Below are positions 20,479 to 32,900 of a stretch of 64,000 nt of DNA, piece after piece. This DNA comes from Amborella trichopoda (taxonomy: Eukaryota > Streptophyta > Magnoliopsida > Amborellales > Amborellaceae). Position 1 is the stretch's first letter. Every line of letters starts with the position of its first letter. The translations under genes and the position numbers were made by a program. The stretch is taken from positions 184,973 through 248,972 of the forward strand of contig NW_006495382.1 in assembly GCF_000471905.2 (NCBI RefSeq), given 5' to 3'. The notes below the pieces were generated by a model. That model worked only from the letters and a program-made list of their open reading frames with translations. It ran no database searches and was not told where the DNA came from.

Positions 20479-23465
20479 TGTTTGAACACAATTTTCAGCA
20501 CCTTGGGTCCCCGATGCGTAATAAACGAGAAGCCGTTCAATAAAGCTCTGACTTACAGTGGAATATTTTACTGTCCCAAAATTTCCCCAGAATGAATGAT
20601 AATGCTCTTAAGGACTTTAAAAGTCCACCTGCCAAGTTTCGTCACAATCCGACATGTCCAAGGCAGTGCAGATAAATAAACAGTTTTGAAAAAATTCGCC
20701 TCTAACACCTTGAAACGGACCCTGTAACTGGAACCCTATTTTCGTAGCTTCAAATGGTTATGGAACCATTGCCATTAGATCTTGCACAATTGAAAACCCC
20801 TAAGGGTCAAATTTCGTCTTAAGCAGATGTTCTAAGACAAAGTTATGGATAAAAGATTGGAAAGGAGAGGCCGCATGCTATTCCCCTGCGCCGTTCCTGG
20901 ACCAATCTCCATTAAAGGAGACTAGTTTTCACAGTCACGACCAGTAACTTTGAAGACTTATATCTCCCTCGGTTTTAGTCGGATCGCCCTCTAATTTTGT
21001 GAGCTTGTTCGTCTCGTCAAGACGAGCGTTTTGATATGTGGCACGTCCCGTGACGATGTCTGAGCAGGGAGAAAAGCTAGAGAGAAGATGAAAATTCGAG
21101 AATAAGAGTTGCAAAAAATCAGTAGTAGCGTGACCCACTCGACCAGCCATATCACGACGCTCGTATACCTGATCTATATGAAATCAGTTGCATTGCATGC
21201 GTAAGGTTCAGGGCTATGTCTGATCTGAATACCATGCGTGATGAATGATTAGATATGGTGCACAAAGGTGTTAAAGTTTCTACAGAATTCTGACCGATGG
21301 AATCCAAATTCCGGCCAAAAACCCAAGCTGGTGAAATCTTCGTTCAGGCGCGAAATCCAGCTGTGTTTGTTGTAACGCGATCGTGACGGCATGCTCAGTG
21401 CAATTCAGCAAAGAAACTAAAAAATTATATTAATAAACGAGCACACTATCGATCGAAAGTTTCCAAGATTCGTGTAAATTTCAAGTCACATGATCGCGGC
21501 CTAAGAACATGATCTATGACTCGAAGTTAATATCAAATTGATTGTCATGCGGAGCCCAACAAGAAAGTGATTATCTTTTAGTCAAACAGGTGTTGAAGCA
21601 ACCCCGAATCAGTCGAGGAAAATCATACATGTCCCATGGGTGCAATAGGGACTGTTTTGGAATTTTGGGTATTGATGGGCAGGGGGCAAAATCATCATTT
21701 TTGTCCCCATTTTTAGATTTTATATTAATTCAAATAAATTATAATTATCATCAATTAGGTTAGATTTTAGGTATCCACCCATGTTTTGGGCCCAAGTCCA
21801 GGAGAGAGAGAGTTAAGCTTTGAGATTGAGGGTCACGTCCAGGAGAGAGAGAGACGAGAGAGAAGAAAAGTCTGATACCCCTAAATGAAGGTAACTATCT
21901 CTCCTCCTCTCTTCTCTTTTCTCTTCTTTCTTTTTTTATCTTCTTATTTCTTTCTCTCTCTCAATATTTCTTTCTCTCTCCTCTCTTTCTCTCTCTTCTT
22001 CTTTCTTTCTGTCTCCTCGTTTTTCTTTCTCTGTCCTCTTCTCCTTCTCTTTGTCTCTCTTTTCTCTACCTCAAACATCACGACAGTAAGCATCGTCGTG
22101 TATGTACTTATCTCTTTCTTTCTCTCCTTATGTCTTTCTTTCTCTTCTTCTTTTTGTCTCTCGCTTCTCTCTCAAAATGCATGGTGATAGGCAACGCCTT
22201 GCATGTCTCTCTTTTCCTTCATTCCTCTTTTCTCTCTGCACTCTTCCCTTTCTCATTCACCCTCTTTCCTAATATCTTCTCGTTTTCCTAGTCTTTTCTT
22301 TCCTTCTCTATCTACTTTCTCTTCTTCTCTTTTTTCTCTCTTTCCTGGTCTCTGTTTATGCTTTCCCCTCTTCCCTCTCTTTCTCTCTCTTACACTTTCT
22401 CTCCTCCCATAAATGATAGAACCTATCATCGTCCATTTTCTCTCTTACACTCTTTCTCCTCTCATAAACAGCAGAACCTATCGCCGTCCATGTTCATTCT
22501 CCCCCTTCACTCTTTCTCCCTCCTCTGTCATGGACGGCGGAACCCCATCACCATCCATGCTTCTTTCTCTTTTCTTTCTCTTCTGTCATGGACGGCGGAA
22601 CCCTGTCATCGTCCATGCTTCATTCTTTCTCTCTCCTCTATCAAGGACGGTGGAACCCCATCACCGTCCATGCTTCTCTTTTTCTCCCTCCTCTGTCATG
22701 GACAACAAAACCCTACCGTCATCCAGGCTTCTCTCTTCTCTCTTCTCTCTCCTTTTTCATGGACAGCGGAACCCTATTCTCATCTTTGTTTGTTTTTCTT
22801 TTCTTTCTCCTTTGTCATGGACGATGGAATCCCATTGCTGTCCAAGCTTCTTTCCCCTTTTTCTCTCTTCTCTCATGGATGGTGGAACCCTGTCGCCATC
22901 CATGCTTCTCTCTTTTCTCTCTCCTATATCATGAACAGTAGAACCCCATCGCCGTCCATGTTTTTTTTCCCTTATCTTCTCCCTCTTCTTTCTACTCTCT
23001 TATGTCTCTTCTTTCTTCTCTCTTCTTGCTCTTCTTTCTTCTCTCTTCTCTCTTTTCTTTGTTCTCTCTTCTCTGTCTTCTTTCTTTTATCTTCTCTCTC
23101 TTCTCTCTTCTCTCCTCCCACTTCTTTCTTCTCTCTTCTCTCATTTATTTTCTCTCTTCTCTCTCTTCTTTCTTCTCTCTTCTTTCTTTTATTTTCTCTC
23201 TCTTATTTCTTTTCTCTTCTCTTCTCTTCTCTCTCTTCTTTCTTCTCTCTTCTCTTCTTCTTCTTCTCTCTTCTCCTATTTTTCGCCTTCTCTCTTCTCT
23301 TCTCTTCTCTTCCCTTCTCTTCTCTTATCTTATTCACTTCTTCTTCTCCTTTCTCTTCTCCCTTCTTCTCTTCTTCTCTTCTTCTTCTTCTCTCTTTCTT
23401 TCTTTTTTGCCTCCCTCTTCTCTTCTCCCTCTTCTCTTCTCTTTCTCTCTTCTTCTATCTCTCAT
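20479..23465 (+). mobile_element. LTR B: opposite-orientation LTR, truncated on the right
   Basis: It starts TGTTTGAACACA, the reverse complement of the LTR1 end (TGTGTTCAAACA). It reads the LTR backwards on the plus strand, with GCATGCTCAGTGCAATTC near 21390, GGGCCCAAGTCCAGG near 21789 and a CT-rich hairpin tract at 22100-23460. The last 0.6 kb expected before GGCACCTAACCA is missing, because LTR1 starts at 23466. The region around the expected TATA box is shortened (21780-21860). Long open frames in the CT tract are compositional artefacts. Confidence 0.75.
22415..22962. repeat. Tandem hairpin array in LTR B, CATGGACGG type
   Basis: About ten units spaced 50-65 bp apart occur in CT-rich DNA. 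The best has GGACGGTG and CACCGTCC as perfect arms around GAACCCCAT (about 22643-22668). The arms match those in LTR A, in reverse orientation. Confidence 0.8.
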
Positions 23466-24309
23466 TGGTTAGGTGCCTCAATCTCACCCTTTGGATCTGG
23501 ATGATCGGGCGCCACGCGTCTCGGGTTTCAAGAGAACCCAGGACCTGAGATCACTCTCTCTAGAACCTTGCTTAAAAAGAAGGGCAGGTAGACCGATCGA
23601 TGAGACAGGAATTTACGGTGGGTTCGAGACTTACTTGAGCTGGCTCGCGTAGGCACCCTCTTAGATCACGATGAAAGTCCCCCAGTCATAAAACTGGATC
23701 GAAATCATCTCCCTTGGCTTCTATTCTCTTGTTTATGCAATCACACACATATGGCAAATGTTACAAGACAAGTGGGTCAATGGACCCTACCTTGCCTTTA
23801 GGGAACGTACACGGGCGTGCACATTCAAACAGTGGAAGAGAAGAATGAAAAAAGAAAGATCAGGATTAGAAGAATTTAATCAAATGGTGAGCTAGCACAG
23901 TGACTAAACTTGTAACTAATTGACCCGGCATGACAGTAAAATGAGCTCGGTAACTCCGACCGGCTCAACAGAATTACTACTAGATGGTATTAATACAGAC
24001 TAGCTTGACACGATGGTTAATCCGTTGTGGCAGTAAAGTGGGCACAGTAATTTTAATCGGCACAACGACATTACTGCTAGACAACTGGATTACCATGGAA
24101 TGCTAGTCTCCACCTCTCTTAGTGACATGTAAGGGTAAAAGAAAGAAAGAAGAAGAATAGAAAGAAAGAGAGAGAGGAGAAGAAGAAGAAGAGAACAAAT
24201 GAAGAAAAGAAGAAGAAACAGAGTAAGAGAGAGAACAATGAGAGAAGAGGAAGAGAGAGAAGGGAAGGAATGGAGAACGTGGACAAAGACTGAATGAAGT
24301 GGGGGAGAG

Positions 24310-24915
24310 AAGACTCAAACGGTGATGGCTTCCGTCGGCTACGATGTGAGGAAGAAAAGTGAGGAGGAAACACAGGCGGCAATAGCCTTGCACTGGCTGT
24401 GACATGAGAAAGAGGTAGATGAGACTCAGGTGGCGATGGTCCTCCACCAGCTGTGACATAAAGAGAGAAGATAGAAAAAGAACACGGGCGGCGATGCACT
24501 TCCACCGTCAATGATAAAAGAGAGAGAGAGAAGTAACACATGTAGCAATAGGCTTGCACCGGTTATGTTAGAAGAAAGAGGAGAGGGAGAGAACACAGGT
24601 GGCGATATGTTTCCACTGTCTGTGATAGAAGAACAAGAATGAAAAACACAAGCGGCGCTAAGCTTGCACCGGTTGTGACAAAAGAGACGAAATAGAGAGA
24701 AAACACATGCGGCAATAAGCTTGCGCCATCTGTGATCGAAGAGAAGAAAGAGGAGAAAGCATAAGTGATGATAGGCTTGCGCTGTCTATGACAAAAGAGA
24801 AGAAAGAGAGAGAAAGCACAAGGGGCGATAAGTTTGTGTTGTTTGTGACAAAAGAGAAGAAAGAGAGAGAACTTTGACAGAGACTTAGCCCGCCACTCGG
24901 GCTAAGACCCAGATC
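24310..24915. repeat. Tandem hairpin array in LTR1, CAGGCGGC type
   Basis: About ten units occur in GA-rich DNA, each a CACAGGCGGC-like left arm and a CCGGYTGTG-like right arm around AATAGGCTTG. One clear unit is ACAAGCGG...CCGGTTGT near 24648-24676. The arms are less perfect than in LTR3. Confidence 0.7.
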
Positions 24916-25298
24916 ACTATTCATGTCTCATGAATAGGAAGGCATCACACCAGATGATAGGTCTGCCATGAATGAATGGAGAAAGAAAGAAAAGCAACAA
25001 AGAGACACGTGATAAACCAGAGGAGGAGGAGAGAGAAAGAGAAAAAGATGAAAGAAGGAAAGAGAAAGGTAGAGAAGAGAGAGAAAAAAGGAGGAAAAAG
25101 ATAGAGATAAAGATGACAGAAAAGAGGAGAAGAGAGAGATATAGATGAGAGAGAAAAGAGGAGAAGATAGAAATCGAAACATGAGAGAAAAAAGAGGAGA
25201 GAGAAAATTACCCTATCGAGGGGTACTGACCCTTTTCATCTCTCTCCTCTCTCTCTCTCTCCAAGATGTGCCCACGAACTGAAGTAAGAATTGAAATC

Positions 25299-25372
25299 TT
25301 TATTGAATGATGGAAGAATGAACCTAAGGTCCAAGGGGTTTTTTTACAATTATGTTTAGCATGTTTATATAG
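25299..25372 (-). promoter_or_regulatory. LTR1 TATA box and poly(A) signal
   Basis: TTTATATAG at 25364-25372 reads CTATATAAA on the minus strand, and TTTATT at 25299-25304 reads AATAAA about 60 nt downstream. The same pair occurs in LTR3 and LTR4. Confidence 0.65.
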
Positions 25373-26676
25373 AATTGGGCCCAAACATGCGTGGATGTCA
25401 AAAAACTACCTAAATTGATGATAATTACAATTTAATTGAATAAAATAAAATTAAGAAAATAGGGAGCAAAAGGACTGTTTTGCCCTTGCTTAACAATAGA
25501 TAAAATTCCAGAACAGTCCCTGCTGCTGCCCTAGAATTTACACGATCTTTCGTGACTGATCCGTGGTTGCTTTGATGCTCGTTTGATCGAAAGATGATTG
25601 TTTTCTTATAAAGATCGGCATGACGATCAATTTGATACCAACTTCAAGCCATTAATCATGCTTTTAGGCCACGATCATGAGACTTCAAATTTGTATGAAT
25701 CTAGAAAACTTCGGATTAATAGTGTGCTCGATCCTTGATGTTTTTTCATTATTTATTCACTATAGTACACTGAGCATGCCGTCACGATCGTGTGGCAACA
25801 AACGGGACCCGATTTGAAGCTCGAATGAAGATTTTCCATCTTTCCGGTTTTCGCTGGAATCTAGAATCCGACGGCCAGAATTTACAGTCACCTTCGAGTA
25901 CAAAATCCAAATTTTCATCATATACGAGTTTCAGACCAATGAAAGCTTCAGACCTTACACATACGATGGAATTGGTTTCAGATCGATCCGATGCACGAGC
26001 GTCGTGATTTGGCCACTCGAGTGAGTCGTGTCGCTGCTGAATTTTCTGCAACGTCTTCACAGATCAAAAACGTCTCTCGAGGCTTTTTCCCTGGTCGGGT
26101 GTCATCACAGGGTGCACCACATATTAAAATGCTCGTCTTGACAAGACGAACATGCACACCAAATTTGAGCACGATCCAACTCGAGACGGGTGAGATATGC
26201 CCCGAAAGTCACTGCTCATGACTGTGAAAATAGTCACCTTTAATGGTGTTTTAGTGTAGGGTGGCCACACGAGAATAGTGTGCGGCTCCTCCTGTTTCAA
26301 TATTTTACTCATAACTTTGTCTTGGAATGTCTGATTAAGCTGAAATTTGACACTTGAGGGTTTTCAACCATGCCTGATCCAATGGAGGTGGTCCCACAAC
26401 TGTTTAATGCACCAAAAATATAGTTCCAGCTACAGGGCCCGTTTCAATGTGCTAGAGGCTAATTTTCCAAAATGGTTTCTTTGTATTCACTGCCTTAGAC
26501 ATGTTAGAATACGACGAAACTTGACAAGTGGCCTTTTGAAGTGCATATGAAGATCTTGACCAATTTTGGGGCTCTTTTGAGAGTGTCAAGAGTTCCACTA
26601 TTTTGTCAGGATTTGTTGACTGGCTTCCTCTTTATTCCGCATCAGGGACCAAGGTGCTGAAAAATGTGTTCAAACA

Positions 26677-27789
26677 ACTTGCCCACCTGAATGTTGTGCT
26701 TCTTGGGAAGCCAGAAGGACAACATTCGAAAAATTTCCTTCGGCTTTATTAATTTTTTCTTTCTAGCCACAGGACCACATGAACGTCAACGAGATTCACG
26801 CAATGCTGCAACTAGGATGCTCAGATGTTGGGATGTATTGTTCGTAGGTCTGTCTATGGAGACTTTAGGGGGGAAGAAGAGACTTGTTTGAGGGATCCTG
26901 TCAAAGTCCTCACCCTTAAGGGACTAGTTGTGATTCTAATAGCTGAGGATTTTGTATGGACCTCGTTGATGATAACCAAGCCCATCTGGTCTGTGTTTGT
27001 TTGTATCCTCTGGTGTTGAGCCACATTTCAAGGATTTTGTAAATGTGTACTGAAGGGCTTTCTGTCGATGCCATCTGCTTTGTGCACCAGTTATTCCTTG
27101 GTGAGTAGGGTACCTCAGTTTATCGAGGTGACCAGCTTTGGGTATAACCCCTACCCACTGCTGTGCAGTTCCAAAAATCAAGATACCTTTCATTCCTGAT
27201 TACCGCACGAAAGTCATGGCTGACTTAGCGTTCTTAGGGCATCTCCAACATTTTTGGAGTGCATGGGTAAGCTTCTACGAATGATGCTCTTCTTCATGAG
27301 ACTTGTCTTGCTTTCTTGGCGAATCTTCTGCTCATCGAGTCCTTTTGCGAAAGGACTTAGGCTATTAAAATCTTTTTCTTGAAGCTCTTATTTTTGAGGT
27401 CCTAGTATTGTGACACTAGGGATTTTTCTTTTTGAGTGTGGGCTGAAGCCGCCTGTTGAGGCGAGTGCTGAGTCAACCTGTTTATTGGTCCAAGCATCCT
27501 TTGCAGATTTTTATTTGGACTTGGGAAGTGGTGCCATAGAGACGGTTTTCACCAACTTCCTTTTATTGTGGGCTCTTTTACCCATGACTTTCGGCCATGT
27601 CCACCCTTTTCATTCATTTTTACTCATGATTCCCTTTCGGGGTTTTCACCGTGCCCGGCTTTTTATTTCCATGGAAAACTCTTACTCATGGCTTTGTGAC
27701 CATGCCCGTCTGTCAATTTTACTCATGGAATTCCCTCATCCAGGTGTACATCATGTCTGTTATTTTTCTTTTTCTTTTTTGTGAAGGCG
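26677..27789. other. Element C: non-coding region next to the 3' LTR
   Basis: The region is homologous to 37087-38320 in D and 47951-48860 in E. The minus-strand sequence just before the LTR (AGGTGGGCAAGT) is purine-rich and is the PPT candidate. Frames such as 27410-27784 are not conserved as ORFs among the three copies, so I call no gene. Confidence 0.5.
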
Positions 27790-28510
27790 TGTTTAAGGTC
27801 ATGCCTTCAAGACCTGTGCGAAGCAGTTTAACATCATACGGTCAGGACGTGCATTACAGTTTAAGGTCATATAGCTGGACCATGGTGGGGACGGATGGCA
27901 GTCTATGGAGACCATTGAGTAAGTATGGTGGTAGTTTTAGCTCACTTTGGGGAGATGGCACGAGGCTACCTATGAAAGATGGGTAATGTATGAAAGGAAG
28001 GTGGAAAGTGGTGACCCACTAACTGAGGGCGAGTATGGATGGCAAGATGGTTCGCCATTTTGTGAGCATAGGCGAGACTCACTAGAGAGTGACAAATGAT
28101 GGAAATGAAGAAAGCTGGACTCACTGGGGAGTCGGTGAAGATGGTGCATACACGAACGGGTCGGTTAGGAAAGGCGTGCATGAAGATGCATGTAAAGCGC
28201 ATGTGCACATATGTTGTGGGGCGTATTTAAGGTCGTGCCTCTTGGACCTGTGCTAAGAAGTTTAACGTCATGCAGTCAGGATGTGCACTATGGTTTTAGG
28301 TCATATAGCTTGGATCGTAGCTATGCAGTTTAAAGTCCTGCAGCTTGGACCATGCAGTTTAAGGTCGTGCAACTTGACCTCCGCTACAGTTTAAGGTCAT
28401 ATAGTTCGGATCAGGGTGCTGAGCCGTTTAATGTCATGTGGCTAGGATGTGTACTATAGTTTAGGGTCATATAGTTTGGACCTATGCAGTTTTAGGTCAT
28501 GGTGAGGGTG
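27790..28510. repeat. GTTTAAGGTCAT minisatellite in element C
   Basis: Irregular units contain GTTTAAGGTCATAYAGCTTGGACC with GTGCACTAY or GTTATGCA joins. The same family of units lies at the same place in D (38320-39080) and E (48860-49840). It is in the 3' untranslated part of the minus-strand transcript. Confidence 0.8.
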
Positions 28511-28559
28511 CAACTCTACTAGGGATAACAATAGTAGGACACACATGGCTTTAACATGG

Positions 28560-28800
28560 GGCGTGCGGTAATGATCATTTCTTGAACACTCAGTAGGCGC
28601 TGAGTCTTTTGAAAATGCAGCTGACGCTGAGGTCGACCAATACTATTTCTTGAATACCTGAACGACGCTGAGGGCAGTCATGCTAGCTCTTGAACACAGC
28701 CAGCGCTGAGTTGCTGAGAACACAACATGCACTGCAATTACTAAAAACACAGCTTGCGTTTGGTAGTTTTGACAACATAGCCGATGCTAGATGTAGGTTA
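28560..28800. repeat. CAGCCGGCGCTGAG array upstream of the antisense promoter (C)
   Basis: Decayed units read AACACAGCCAGCGCTGAG or CAGCTGACGCTGAGG. The cleaner homologue is in D at 39480-39790. Confidence 0.65.
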
Positions 28801-28974
28801 GTGTTCAGGTCCTGACCAAGTCCTAGTCTATGTTGTATGGAATTTCATGGGCGACGGTAAAACCTGCCCAGGCCTCGGGTCAAAGCTCGACCCGGTCCAG
28901 CCCATTGACATTTGGCCTTCTTGGATGTGGCTGGGATCCTTAATTCGTGAGGGGCATTTGAGGAAAGCATCGGC

Positions 28975-28983
28975 TATATAAAG
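28975..28983 (+). promoter_or_regulatory. TATA box for the antisense ORF (element C)
   Basis: TATATAAAG is followed by GGGGTAACCCCC. TATATAAG followed by GGGGTAA occurs at the same place in D (39986) and E (50692). It lies on the plus strand, opposite to gag-pol, and 943 bp upstream of the PMD ORF start. Confidence 0.65.
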
Positions 28984-29569
28984 GGGGTAACCCCCATTTT
29001 CACTGTTTCACTGAAGGATAAAAACTTAAGGGAAAAATTTAAACAATGAGAACTTCGGCAAACACATAGGGTATTCCAGCAAGGGTAACAGGAGGTTGCT
29101 AGCAAACAAGCGAGGTTCCGGCTGAGTCAGTATATGCCAGCAGGAAAAGAGGAGGGATTAGTTGAAGTTTTAGGAGTTTCCTGGCCAGCGTAGGGGGTTT
29201 TTCGGGGAAACAGGGAACTCCAGCCGTGATTTTGAAGGTTCCAGCGAAGAGAAGAAGGGGCAAAAATTCTAGCAGTGGGCTGCCCAAAGCTTTTTAGTTA
29301 TTTTTAACAGTTTTCCAGTAGGTGTGCGATGGTTTCCCAGTGACTTGAAGAAGGTTGCAGAGGTTTCCGGCTGTGGAAGGGAAATTCCTGCGGAACCCGA
29401 AGGGCACAGGAGACGGACCGTTGTTGGAGGTGGACGGTTATAGGAAGGAGAACGGTCATGCGTCCACATGTGTGAGACTTGTGTTAAGTCAGGACATGGT
29501 GACAGTTGTAAGGCAGCTTAACGGTGCCACATGCAGAATCTATAACACACGTTAGAGATTTGAACCCGA

Positions 29570-29880
29570 GCGGCAATTTTCCTTTGGAAACACAATCGGC
29601 GCTAGACATTGACAAGCACAACCGACACTAAGCAATAGCGAACATAGCCGGCGACAGGCGTTGGAAAACACAGCCGGTGCTATGCGTTAGCAGACACAAC
29701 CGACACTAAGCTTTGAGTGCACAGCCGGCTCTGAATCCCTAGAAACACAACCTGCACTAAGATTTTGAAATCACATGCAACATTAGACCTTGTTAAACGC
29801 AATCGGTGCTAGGCTTCTGAAGGCATAGCCAACACTTAGGTACTAAAGGCACAAATGACGCTTTATCCAGTGCCTTTAGC
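29570..29880. repeat. CACAGCCGGCGCTA array in the antisense-ORF leader (C)
   Basis: Units of about 35 bp (ACACAATCGGCGCTAG, ACACAGCCGGTGCTATG and similar) lie between the TATA box and the ORF, so they would be in the 5' leader of the plus-strand RNA. The word CGGCGCTAGG is shared with the hairpin arrays of LTR1 and LTR2. Confidence 0.75.
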
Positions 29881-29917
29881 AATTCTGATTCGGGGGTGAA
29901 TCTTTGAGGGTTTTATA

Positions 29918-32900
29918 ATGGATGAGACTTCTTACCAAATTCCTAACAGAAAGAACCTTCCTAGGGAAGGGGCGATCGACACCAATGAATTTACCGATGA
30001 GACTCTAGTAAGGGGTGATCCCATTTGGCTGATAGAGCCAGTATGTAAGCCAAAGTTGCCTCTCAGTGTCACTTTTATCACTGACCCAGTTCATTTCGAA
30101 TTTAAAGAGAACAATGACGGCAATGTCATGATTGAAGAAAGGGTGGCGCTCCTTCATTGTATGCGCAGGAACATAGCTTCTGGGGCGAATTTGCCCACCC
30201 TAGGAAAGTGAATGGTGCAAACAAAGGGGCTAATGTGTTCAAGCAAAGGCCTTCGAATACAAGGGGAGAACCAATATTTAAAGGGATACTTTTCCTGGAC
30301 CACCAGAGTGTTGGTGTCGCACAGAAGCATTCTTGAATGTGCTTCTTTGCTAGTAGTGGTTCAGTGCTCAGCCACCTACTATGATCGGTGTTCCAATACT
30401 GTCAAGGTAGTTCTCGAGACATGGAATCACATTAGCAATACCTGGCTTCTTGGGCATGGGGAAGCATAAATATCCTTATTAGATCATCATTTCATCGAGG
30501 GCCTTCCACTGATCGGGGCCATGTATGACGAGTTCGTACCCCAAAACTCAGTCATCTTTGGTTGTGCTGGCTTGGGGAGAGAAGGGTCACCTGCTAGTCT
30601 TCGAAAGGTTTTCGAGGTATACCAATTGGTCCATGCCCAGTCTAGCAATGGTCGGGTAACCTTCACCGAATGGTGAAATTATTTTATGGGGACTACCCTC
30701 AAGGTGCTCGAGGTACTCCAAGAGGAAAAGGTAAGGCAGTTGCAAAGGGGACACCTCCCATGTATCATTCTGAGAACAACGATGATTGTGTCGTCTTGGC
30801 CGCATATTTGGTCTTATTTTTATGTAAGTTCGTGCTTCCTGGAGAGGCGGATGACATTCATCCAGGCACCTTCTATGTGGCCTGCGACATGGTAAGAGGG
30901 TGCAAGTATGCCGTTCCGCAACCAGTCTTGTGAAATATTTACCATGGCTTGGGGGCCATCTCCCATGGAAAGGCTTACAAAGGCAAAGAGGGAGGGAATG
31001 GCATTGTCGGAAGAGAATCATTTCCTGGGGGCTTTTGAGACTCCATTCCCCATCCATTATGCATATGGGTGGCTAGGGACCTATTTCCCTTCCACTTATG
31101 TCAGGAACCAGGACTCAGGAGATATGATATGCCCCTTCTTGATGAGGATTGCTGACCAAAAGGCTATTTGTCACAAGTCGGAGCTTGTTCGGGCATGACT
31201 TCTCAAATATGCATCAGGTCCCATTTCCGATTGGAAATTTCATTGATTGTGCGTTCATTGATTAATTGGGGAAGAAGCTAGACGGTGCTCCCACAACTAT
31301 CAGAAAGATGATGTTCATTTTGAGTGTTAGAGGGGGAGGTTTACCTAATCTGACCTTGCACAGTGCCAGATTGGAAGGGTATTTCCCTCATCGCTTTGCC
31401 CGTCAGCATGAGCTTGATCAGAGTTGCCCTTTCTCTATATTTTTTGAAAAGAGCCGCGGCGGAGTAAACACAAGGAGGAAAGAAGAGCTTGGGACTCTTC
31501 GAGAGTGCTGGTTGCTCGAAGACATATGCACCATTTGGTCCACGTGTCTAGAGATGACAGAGATTAGCAAGTATGTGTTGCCTCATTTCAGCAGAAGTGT
31601 CCGGATGGCCGAGGCCTAAGCAAACTGGTGGAGAATCACAAGTCGAGGATACTAGGATGTTGAGTAGCCGTAGAAAGGGGAAAACGGTAACTGGGGTCAA
31701 GAGACTAGACAGAGGAGACTGGTGGATACTCCTGGTCTTGGTGAAGTCTTTGTCTTGGGATATCCTTTAAACATGGAGGCTCTTGGGCTTCCTCAAGAGA
31801 TAGCGGCCGATGACACTTTGCCGTAATTTCTTGTCATGAAGAAGAAAATCGGGAGCATCTTTGATTAACTCAGTTCCATCTTCGAATGGAGTGAGGGTCG
31901 AAAGGTCCCAAGTTCATGAGGGGCATCCCATTCAGGACTTGAACGCACTGATTGGGAGTCTTCCTCACAGTAAATTGGCTACGGCCCCTTCTCAAGGAGG
32001 GAGTTCTGGAGCGGCTGCTCCTCCTCCAGCAAGGGGAAATAAAAGGAATTGATCTACCCCTTCTAGCACTCATGCACTGGCTCAAGCTTGTAGACGTACT
32101 CGAAGACGTAGGGGTGCCAAACTTCCTGTGATTTTGGAGTCAGGAGGTGGCTTTCCTTCTTCTGATTCATTAGTAACTCCACCAGTGTCACCTTATGCTC
32201 TTTCTCCACCATCTTCTGTCTCTCCTGAATTGTTTTCTTCTACTTCAGAGACTGAGGTGAATGACTCCAACCCTCCCGATCCTATTGTTATCACTTCTGA
32301 TCGGGAAATAACTCAAGAACTTGGGGAGGCGACCCTAACTCCGAAGGTAGTTCCTGAATCAGATTTAGTTCCCATGGAGACCAATGATACTGAAGGCCCT
32401 GAAGGTATTGTTTCGGGAAGGGAATCTGATATTGATGTGGCCTCTATGCTTCAAGAGTTTGGTGCGCCGATAGAGACAGGGGCCACGATTCAAGAGGAAG
32501 GGCGTATGGTTAGTGAGGCTCTGGAATATCAAGGGGCTGCTGCCCCCGAGTGCACAGATCATGAAGAGGAAGGGGTAGAACGTTTTGTAGCCGAAGTGCT
32601 AACTGTTGATGATGCAAAGCAGACGGAAGGTGCCATGGCTGAGGCTAAATCAGTGATCAATGAAAGCCAAAGGGAAGAGGAAGCTCCTGAACCTGTCAAT
32701 ACTGACGTGGCAATTCAAGAGGGTGAGAACAAGAGGGGAATAATGGGCTTGAACTTGTCGAGGCCATGACCGAGGGTGAGAGACAAGGGGAGGAGGCTTC
32801 TTTGAATGATGTTGGGACAACAGTGGTGACCTTCATTAGCGAAGGTCAAGGTGACGAGGCTGGTATCGAAGAATCAAGGTAGGTTGAAGCGGGGGCTGCC

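Larger units (their letters stand above)
23466..26676 (-). mobile_element. LTR1: 3' LTR of Tat-like element C (3,211 bp)
   Basis: It runs from TGGTTAGGTGCC to TGTTCAAACA, so on the element strand it is TG...CA. The end was set by where the homology of LTR A stops and LTR B starts, which agree to the base. It holds, left to right on the plus strand, U5 with a hairpin array (24310-24915), a minus-strand poly(A) signal (25299-25304), a TATA box (25364-25372) and a U3 of about 1.3 kb. The left flank is CTCAT. The right side continues into the element's own leader. Confidence 0.8.

Noticed and set aside
19978-20595. Overlapping open frames of 69-166 codons
   Set aside because: These are low-complexity products of the GA tract in LTR0 on both strands. 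No start context or domain.
22358-23548. 396-codon open frame, the longest in the window
   Set aside because: It is a serine-, leucine- and phenylalanine-rich translation of the CT microsatellite and hairpin array in LTR B. It has no domain, and similar frames exist in other phases.
27410-27986. Frames of 111-124 codons in the region next to LTR1
   Set aside because: The homologous regions in D and E do not keep the same frame, so it is non-coding element sequence.
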